A stretch of 64,000 bases of DNA. Origin: Beta vulgaris subsp. vulgaris (Eukaryota; Streptophyta; Magnoliopsida; Caryophyllales; Amaranthaceae). Shown here piece by piece: positions 56,531-64,000 of this stretch. The position numbers and the translations under genes are program-made. The notes beneath the pieces were generated by a model. That model saw nothing but the letters and a program-made list of their open reading frames with translations, did no database searches and was not told the DNA's origin. The stretch spans positions 33,574,736 to 33,638,735 of the forward strand of contig NC_079209.1 in the NCBI RefSeq assembly GCF_026745355.1. The letters run 5' to 3'. Position 1 is the stretch's first letter. Every line of letters starts with the position of its first letter.

Positions 56531-56690
56531 CAAATATATCAAAAAAAAAGTGATTGTGGGACCTACCTATCAACAAAATAGTTTAACTAAGCCACTAAAG
56601 GAAAATTGGCTAAAGATAAAATCAGCTAAGGAAAATGATATGACATCTTTAGCCAAGTATTATTTTAGCTAACCATTGAAGTTGCTCTTA

Positions 56691-57050
56691 GTATAATAAT
56701 ATGTTAAAAACTTAAAATCCACCCTTGATGATATGGGTATTTAACAGAAATATAGCCCCACGTAAGTAATTTCAAACTAACTATTATATCATGTTGGTAT
56801 GTTTCCAAAAAGAAAAAAACTCAAGCTATGGATATTCCATAAACCTTCGTTAACTATATGAATTTTTCTTATTTCGGCCAAATACATTTTGGGGTTCTTG
56901 TATGGTAACTAGTATTTTGGGTTTGGGCGTTGCCTCGGGTTAGTATTGTGTTTCCGACTTGATATGTATTTTTTCCATTCCCATTAAAATATATTAAGGA
57001 AAACTCAACATTTAAAAAGTACAAATATAATAATGTGGACACTTAAAGCA
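56691..57050. other. Intergenic, nothing recognised
   Basis: AT-rich, no ORF, no repeat that I can define. Confidence 0.4.
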
Positions 57051-57057
57051 TGATTAA

Positions 57058-57160
57058 AAGTTTGTTGAGATGGTAATTGTGTCATGTATAATAGCAAGAG
57101 GTCATGGGTATAAATCTTGTTGCAAGCTAATTTTACTTTTGCTAATTAACATGACTTATG
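57058..57160 (+). mobile_element. tRNA-derived SINE-like remnant 1
   Basis: TGAGATGGTAATTGTGTCA resembles a decayed A box and GTCATGGGTATAAATC a decayed B box, about 35 bases apart, as in plant SINE heads. No clear 3' tail. Confidence 0.4.
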
Positions 57161-57487
57161 TATACATTGGACAATTCTAGTAGAGTAACAGAGGTGCCAC
57201 GTGACGGTGTATACATTGTCACATACGCCTTTTAATATATTTGTATGAATTGTTTTTTTTAATTATTTTTCTTAGTTATCTTTTATTCTCGCTTATATAT
57301 TTTATAAATTTCCCGCTTATTTTTTCGCTTATTTCCCTCTTTGTGAATAGCTTTTGACGTAGAAATAAACATTAAATACTCACTCTCATAATTGTGTTAG
57401 AGAGAAATAAGAGTAAAAAAAGTATCGATACATTAATTTTCTGCAAACCTTCTATTGAATTTTGTTATAATATCTCTTGGAGAGAGA

Positions 57488-57680
57488 AAGATGTGGTAGC
57501 TCAGTAGAGTATCATCCCTAATTCTAGGGCATTGTCTAGGGTTCGAATCTTCATCCCAGCATATGTTGAGGCATTTACTTATGATTTGTTTAGTCTTTTA
57601 CCCAACATCTAAGTTGGTGTGCCTTATGGGATAATAGCTTAAAAAGAGTTGGTATTCGTATCAATTATTTTTTCTAATAA
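57488..57680 (+). mobile_element. tRNA-derived SINE
   Basis: A box TGGTAGCTCAGTAGAG (57494-57509) and B box GGTTCGAATCT (57539-57549) at tRNA-like spacing, followed by an unrelated body and a T/A-rich end near 57670. The 5' and 3' parts after the boxes do not pair as a tRNA acceptor stem, so a SINE is more likely than a tRNA gene. Confidence 0.65.
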
Positions 57681-57939
57681 AAAATAAAATATCTTTTGAA
57701 GTAGTTCTTTTGGATAGGTTAGTATAAAGTATTAAATGAAAATCTGGAAAAATAAAATAAAGTTGAAATCCATAAAACAAGGCTGAAATGGTTAATGGAA
57801 CTTTCTAAGATACTCACATATTCCTAAAAATTTTAAAATACTCATGTAGTGGATAGAGACTTCTTAAAATATACTCATATTGTATAACTTTTATGAATAA
57901 CTACGTAGTTAAAGTGTTTTTTTTAAAACATGCTTTTTC

Positions 57940-58075
57940 CGACCATTTTCACTAGCATAGTCTAGGGTTTAATTCCTACCCCAAACTAATGCTTGGCATT
58001 TAAGTTGGAGGAGAGTTGGGGGTGTATGTCTTCCAATGGACCTATAGTTGGGGACCTTGTGCGAGGACAGTTCAG
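57940..58075 (+). mobile_element. tRNA-derived SINE-like remnant 3
   Basis: TAGTCTAGGGTTTAATTCCTACCCC holds a B-box-like GGGTTTAATTCC. The following GGCATTTAAGTTGGAGG resembles the body of the SINE at 57.5 kb. The A box is not clear. Confidence 0.35.
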
Positions 58076-58371
58076 AGGAATTTTTCTTATATATATATAT
58101 ATAGAAAAAGAGAGAGAGCAAGAGGAGGGGGGGAGGTGTCATAAAAAATGAAATACAAACGAACAGAAGATAAAGGGCCATCTAGCTATAAGATAATATC
58201 GCCACAATAAAAAATACAAAATTCAAGCTTTACGATAACATTAGAGGGTATATAGTTGATAATGTTACCCATGATCTAATTAACCTAGAAAAATTTGGGT
58301 ACAGCAAATTGGGTACTATATTTTACTAATTAAAGTAGTAAGGTACTAAGAAACTTTAAAAAAACTAATAT
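58076..58371. other. Intergenic with a short TA microsatellite
   Basis: A (TA)n tract lies at 58090-58102, next to a GAGA-rich stretch. No gene. Confidence 0.45.
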
Positions 58372-58968
58372 GAACCCGGTGCACACTAATTAGTGTGCAT
58401 CCGATCCATATCTTGTGAGTTTATGATAGTGTATATTGATATGATATTATAGTGTATGTTAATTAAAATGATATAGTGTATGTTAAAATAATATAGTGTA
58501 TGTTACAGTGATATAGTGTATGTTAAAATGATATAGTGTATGTTACAGTGATATAGTGTATGTTAAAGTGATATAGTGTATGTTAAAGTGATATAGTGTA
58601 TGTTATAATGATATAGTGTATGTTAAAATGATATAGTGTATGTTAAAGTGATATAGTGTGTGTTAAAATGATATAGTGTATGTTACAATGATATAGTGTA
58701 TGTTAAAGTGATATAGTGTATGTTAAAGTGATATAGGGTGTGTTAAAGTGATATAGTGTGTGTTAAAATGATATAGTGTATGTTACAATGATATAGTGTA
58801 TGTCAAAGTGATATAGTGTATGTTAAAGGGATATAGGGTGTGTTAAAGTGATATAGAGTATGTTATAATGATATAGTGTATGTTAAAATGATATAGTGTA
58901 TGTTAAAGTGATATAACGGGTCACGTATCTGGGTCTAGTCCACACTATTTTTAGTGTGAACCGGGTCC
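58372..58968. mobile_element. Fold-back/MITE-like element with minisatellite core
   Basis: The left end GAACCCGGTGCACACTA and the reverse complement of the right end GGACCCGGTTCACACTA match closely. Each end also folds on itself: GCACACTAATTAGTGTGC on the left, CACACTATTTTTAGTGTG on the right. Between them lies a 20-bp tandem array. Target duplication not determined, so family unassigned. Confidence 0.6.
58437..58914. repeat. 20-bp minisatellite, about 24 units
   Basis: Unit GATATAGTGTATGTTAAAAT with variants (TTACAGT, TTAAAGT, TTATAAT). The repeats have no unique spacers, so it is not CRISPR-like. Confidence 0.95.
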
Positions 58969-59600
58969 ACGCAAGTCGGATTGAAGAAACTTAACATAGA
59001 TCTTTTTCAATCTTAAAGAATGTAAAATCTCTTCGAATCAAAAGTCTATACTCTCTACCAACTTGCTAATACTACCTAATCCTCTTTAAATAGTTTTATA
59101 CTAATTATCCTACATAGCGCTAGAATATATTTATATCAATTTCTAACTGTAGATATGATGATTGGTCAAATTTAATATTTTTGTATGTGATGATAACAAA
59201 ATCAAAGTTGATAGTATTAATCTTTAATCAAAATCTAAATATTTTGTGTTGCATCAACTTCATTAGAACATCTCCAAGTATTTATTAATACAACTTATGT
59301 TGCGTTTTACTCTATACAATTTCTTTTTGGGTTGTTTCTTTTTAGTTGTTACATTGTTACTTTATGTGTATAAGGTAATATGTCCAATCATTATTTCTCA
59401 CTTTTTCCCTCCATGTTATCCCTCGCAAAATACATTAACTTAATTAAAAAATACCCCACGTAGCCCATTTTTTTTCTCTTCTTTATTTTTTTATTTACTT
59501 TTTGTACTTTTTACTCTCTACTTTTCATAATTCCTCTTCTCTCTCCTACAGCAAATCGTCGAGATTATATAGGAATGGAGGTAGTCTATATCAACATAGA
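58969..59600. other. Intergenic, no gene
   Basis: AT-rich. The open frame at 59502 is mainly the start of a run through the TG repeat and is rejected. Confidence 0.45.
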
Positions 59601-60180
<580 letters not shown>

Positions 60181-60204
60181 TTCAAACAGATAGAAACGAT
60201 TTTT

Positions 60205-60440
60205 TTTGTTTCCTCCACCGACGAAACGAGCTTTTAATTTGTTTCTTCATTGGAGGAAACGAACCGGATCTTCATTTCAGCGGTGGAGGAAACGAAAAAA
60301 AGGGATCGGTTCAATGGTAGTGAACCCTTATTTCATTTCTTCCACCCAGGAAACGGAGACCTGTTTCATTTCCTCCATGGAGGAAACGAAAAAAATCTTC
60401 CACTTCATTTGTGGAGGAAATGAAAAAAATTTATTTCCAT
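60205..60440. repeat. Repeated GGAGGAAACGAA motifs in both orientations
   Basis: GGAGGAAACGAA occurs about four times and its complement (GTTTCCTCC, TTTCCTCC) about three, with variants, interleaved over 235 bases. The motif pairs can form several short hairpins (for example ATTTCCTCCATGGAGGAAAC). The 102-codon frame from 60206 crosses it and is not called. Confidence 0.65.
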
Positions 60441-60539
60441 TGGTTTCGCTTTTTTTCAATTTCGAATTATGTAGCATGTTATATATTATTTATCGTTTTA
60501 ATTTTAGTGAATAAATTATTAGAATGTCAATAGTTATAA

Positions 60540-60850
60540 ATTATCTAAATTGTTAGTTTTGATATTATCATGTTAATATGGTATAATAATACTTAGTGAT
60601 ATTATCATATTAAAATGTTATAATATATTTAGTGATATTAGCATGTTACAATTCTTTATTATATTGGATAATGTTGATAGCATGTTATAATTCGTAATTA
60701 TATTCACTAATGCTGATAGCATGTTATAATTTGTAATTATATTCAATTTGTATGTATATTCAATAATGTACCATGTTAAAAATTCTAATTATATCAATAA
60801 TGTAGCATGTTGGTCAGTTAGAATTATTATTTATTGCAATATAATAACGA
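60540..60850. repeat. AT-rich degenerate repeats
   Basis: About five imperfect copies of a ~45-60-base unit containing ATAGCATGTTATAATT and TAATTATATTCA. Confidence 0.55.
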
Positions 60851-60927
60851 CAAACGTGCGTATATATTGAATTAATTAGTTCAAATTGATTAAATAGTCA
60901 CTAATTAAGAAATTGATTGTTAGGCTC

Positions 60928-62880
60928 AATCGTGGGCTTTAGGCAACGAGATCGAGTGTGGGTTCTGAGGGATCTTGGGCCACGACACACTAGATCTCAT
61001 GGTGTCTATGCATCGAGTAGGAAAGTGAGGGCATAAGATCAGGCTATTCCAACTCCTATTCCTGAGGATGCACCTCATAATTTGAGTTGGGATAACGCAA
61101 ACGAGGAGGATTTAGAAAATGCTTTGATTGTTGCTGCAGGTGAGATGGGTGAAACCACTTCCCTTGTGACCATGAGGAATGGTAGAGGAGGAAGTTTGTT
61201 TGGAATCGTCTGGTTCCGGACCTAGTCGGACTAAGAGCAGGACCAGTGCTGCTAGTGATACTTCCTGGTTAGTTATCGACTCTATGCATGGGGGCCTTCT
61301 TGATGGTAGCGTGATTCCTAGTTGGTGGTGTCACGTTAGCGCCTCTATCTACGATAATCCAGAGGCCTAATGGGTTATCATGTGTCATAATCGTTCGAGT
61401 GTGTTTGATGCTTTGACAACTTGGTAGTTCGATCAACAGTCGTAGGAGCGTGTACATGCATCTGGTCTTGGCCATCTACCACATATTATGTTTTCGCACC
61501 TTGACTTCCCATTGATTTCAGCGTTTGTCGAACGTTGGCAGGCCGACATAAACACATTTCACTTGTATTTCGGAGAGATGACAATCATGTTGCATGATTT
61601 TTGGCAGATTATACGAGTTCTTATTGAGGGTCGCACAATGATTGGTGTTTTGCCACCTTCTGATTTGTATGTTCAGTTAGAGGAGCTCCTCTAGTTTACT
61701 CGTGAGGAGCTATTTCAAGAGAACGCACCTGTTTGGATGAACGGTGGCGTTGGTATTCAAGAGACTTTTGACATATGCAAGCTGCCACGCCATCCCGCTG
61801 ATGTGAAGATTCTCGCTTTTCTGCTCATCACATTTGGATGTATGTTTTTTCACTAATAAGGGTGATACCCTGATCTTTCCCCATAACATTATTGAATTGG
61901 ATGACCTTAATTCAGTATTTAGGTACTCATGGGGCTTAGCGGCTTTGACATATCTATATCGTCAGCGAGGGGGGTCAGTAGGCAGTCGACCAAGTAGATT
62001 GCTTCGCGTCTCACGCTCTTACAATGTTATATATACGATTACTTCCCATGTTTTAGGCCTCAAAGAGATGGTTTAGCGTACACTGATCACGAGGTTCGGG
62101 CTAGAAAGTGGGATTATCAATTCGTCAACAAGGATTTTATTCGACTAGAGTCGATTAGCAAATGCTTGGACACCCTTCATGCTTAAGAGGTACACAATTT
62201 ATTTAAAAATTAAGGTAGTCGTATATTAGTTGTACATTGAACTAATAAAATTATTACATTTCTCCTACTTTCAGGTTGTTTGGATGTCATACGGGGATGA
62301 TCCAGCTTGGACAGTTACGAGGATGATGTATGTCGGTTGCATACGTTATCGAGATATCTTCGAGACGTACAACCTAGATCATGTACTACTATAGTTGGGT
62401 TATGTTCGAGTTATTCCTTCCCGACTTTCTCAGCCCAACTTTGCATACAGATCAAAAAACATAAAGAAGTATGAGCTTGAGTTCAAGCTACAAGCAGTGG
62501 AATCATCATGGCAGCGTTTCACGCCATATTGGGGGGGTCTCAATGTTTCAAAATTGAGACGTGTTGGTCGTCTAGGAGATTGTTCATCAGAGTACGTGGA
62601 CTGGTATTCTACATATTCTCGTCATATCCTTTTGGCTAAGGAGAGCATGACTACTCCGGACCGACCCAATACTACAAACATACACTATGTATGCATTTCA
62701 TATTCTATGTTTAGCATTTAGTTATTAATTAGTGTTACTTAAAATAACTTATTAAGTCATATTTTGCAGTGGATTGCCTGACATTTAGACTATACGAGTG
62801 TTTTGATGGAGGATCGACAAAACGATCGACGACTCAACATTTCTATGTCATATGAGATAATGGATGACCTGGCATTACAA
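60928..62880 (+). pseudogene. Plant mobile domain (MAIN-like) pseudogene
   Basis: Open blocks in changing frames: NEEDLENALIVAAGEMGE; SMHGGLLDGSVIPSWWCHV; RVHASGLGHLPHIMFSHLDF; LISAFVERWQADINTFHLYF, then GEMTIMLHDFWQIIRVLIEG, the conserved start of the plant mobile domain; CKLPRHPADVKILAFLL; DDLNSVFRYSWGLAALTYLY; DDPAWTVTRMMYVGCIRYRD; VRVIPSRLSQPNFAYRSKN; RLLAKESM-type end near 62640. These match in order the domain of MAIN-like proteins and of genes carried by some plant transposons. Stops near 61370, 61430, 61692, 62073 and 62392; candidate intron-like gaps near 62200-62275 and 62700-62768. Not functional. Confidence 0.75.
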
Positions 62881-63134
62881 AACATTATAATCATTAGATC
62901 CAACATTATATCATGATATGAATAAATTATACTAATCAATACAAAACATTACAATAATTAGATCTAATATTATATCAAAATATGAATGTAATTATACTAA
63001 TCATTACAAAAAATTGACTAAAAGTTACAGTCTAGAATATACAACTAATAATTAAATTCGCAACCAAAAAAATATTATATACTACTAGAGTGTTAAATGT
63101 TCGATAAAGCGCATCTCGCAACATAGAACTAATC
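62881..63134. other. AT-rich spacer between convergent pseudogenes
   Basis: Contains two diverged copies of CAAAACATTA(T/C)AAT.ATTAGATC.AA (62878 and 62941). No gene. Confidence 0.5.
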
Positions 63135-63985
63135 TCATCCATCAACATTATCCTCATGCATGCTATGCCATAAGTTATAAATTGGTGGTACGGGTGATCC
63201 AGGCAGTAACTTCAATCTAATATAATGCTCATAGATGCTAAGATGTGCTATCACAAGTTCCACAGTAGGACTGGTTGCTATTGATGAGGTACGCCAAGGA
63301 CGGGCAATGACACACGAATAAAGGGTTCCCCACCGTGCCCACTCTACCTTGCACATATTTGTTAATATGAAATCACATAGCAAATGTGCAGAGTTAGGAA
63401 ACACTTCTTGGATCGCTTTCATACGACCCAAATCACGGTCATTTCTGAGTGGAACAGGGACAACATTTACCCCAATAAGCAACCTAAATTTGTCCAACAC
63501 TTAATTGTTGTTTCGTTGGCCACCAGAGCATCGTTGTTACAAGGTGTTATTCCAATGAGTCTAGAAAAGACATGTTATATTTGTTGCTTTTTCATGTTGC
63601 ATCCGTACCAACAACAGGTGGATAAGTCTGGAGGAAATTTGTCGACTAAGGGTGAAACATCAACGCTTGTGTCATTACATTTGTCTCCGCGTCTTATCTT
63701 ATCCAATGAAGGTAGGCGTACTGTCGAGCAAGGTAACTGAAGTGTTGCATCACGTCTCTACTATCCATTGTTTCTCTTGCATATTTTTCTTTCAGGTTAT
63801 ACGAGTGTCTCATATTTGGATTATCATCTAGAGAATTTTCATTAAAAGCTTTCATAATACTAGCAGACCTATCGTGACTTGATCATATCGCGAACGAAAA
63901 CCTTATCTGCTGGACTAACGCCGATGATGGGTCGGTGGCCTCAGGAGAATTAATGAACTTATGGTTATGCATGCCCCTTATCCCT
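63135..63985 (-). pseudogene. MULE (MuDR-type) transposase fragment
   Basis: From the right, in shifting frames: NPNMRHSYNLKEKYARETMD, RDVMQHFSYLARQYAYLHWI, DAETNVMTQALMFHP, VVGTDAT, SNKYNMSFLDS, IGITPCNNDALVANE, then VPLRNDRDLGRMKAIQEVFP and NSAHLLCDFILTNMCKVEWA. This is the order of the MULE transposase domain: DATYKTNKYNMPLLE-like, GITPCN, then the TDRDLALMNAI-like motif with its Asp and the LLC-H-like motif (His lost). Stops and frameshifts throughout. The element extends beyond the window, and no Mutator terminal repeat is visible. Confidence 0.75.
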
Positions 63986-64000
63986 TGATCTGCTTTGATT

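Larger units (their letters stand above)
54444..56687. mobile_element. MITE copy B (PIF/Harbinger-like by duplication), split by an insertion
   Basis: Terminal repeats GAGCAACTCCAATGG and, at the other end, CCATTGAAGTTGCTC (54444 and 56687). Flanked by TTA on both sides (54441-54443, 56688-56690), the duplication size and sequence of PIF/Harbinger MITEs. About 334 bases without the insert at 54619-56528; copy A shows the uninterrupted form. Confidence 0.8.

Noticed and set aside
57488..57560. A tRNA gene
   Set aside because: A and B boxes are good, but the acceptor stem and 3' end do not pair; fits a SINE head.
58437..58914. CRISPR-like regular 20-bp repeats
   Set aside because: Units are directly adjacent with no unique spacers, and the DNA is a plant genome; it is a minisatellite.

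Overview
This window is plant nuclear DNA, most likely from a eudicot; I cannot name the species. Evidence is the nested LTR retrotransposons of plant lineages (Copia/SIRE-type, Gypsy/Tat-type with the extra RNase H, Gypsy/Tekay-type chromovirus), a CACTA element pair with TIRs and 3-bp duplications, MITEs, tRNA-derived SINE remnants, a plant mobile domain pseudogene, a MULE transposase, and one intact spliced gene for a plant trihelix transcription factor. There are no bacterial-type operons, no CRISPR array and no recognisable structural RNA gene.

Layout. About 1-50.3 kb is a nest of elements inside one another. The outermost is a minus-strand Copia element: its 5' LTR and primer site lie near 49.9 kb, its gag at 48.7-49.85 kb and its protease start at 25.0-25.1 kb. 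A plus-strand Tekay-like Gypsy (25119-48747) split that Copia between gag and protease. The Tekay 5' LTR later received two inverted non-autonomous CACTA elements, its 3' LTR received a solo LTR, and its pol was split by a 10.5-kb minus-strand Tat-type element (33097-43574, duplication GTAAG). On the left, the outer Copia protease is cut again by another minus-strand Tat-type element (LTR near 24.6-25.0 kb). Its reverse transcriptase is in turn cut at 21790 by a SIRE-type Copia (3671-21789). The SIRE-type Copia carries an extra ORF after pol, and the 5' half of its body plus LTR is present three times in tandem (units starting 8188, 12650, 17082). The far left (1-3670) is the 3' end of a plus-strand Tat-type element: an antisense ORF, a ~60-bp tandem array and an LTR.

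50.3-64 kb is gene-adjacent DNA. It holds a degenerate TCAGGT/TCGGGT array, the trihelix gene (51747-53383, minus strand, two exons, 370 codons before the stop), two adjacent TTA-flanked MITEs (one carrying a Helitron-like insertion), three SINE-like remnants, a fold-back element with a 20-bp minisatellite core, a long TG microsatellite, a MAIN/plant-mobile-domain pseudogene (+) and a MULE transposase fragment (-) facing it.

Almost every coding region except the trihelix gene is broken by stops, frameshifts or deletions, so the window is best read as a layered record of insertions. The best leads are the twice-seen antisense gene of the Tat elements with its own TATA box and GT-AG introns, the triplicated SIRE half-element (real or an assembly product), and the inverted CACTA pair whose excision-free empty site is preserved in the sister LTR.
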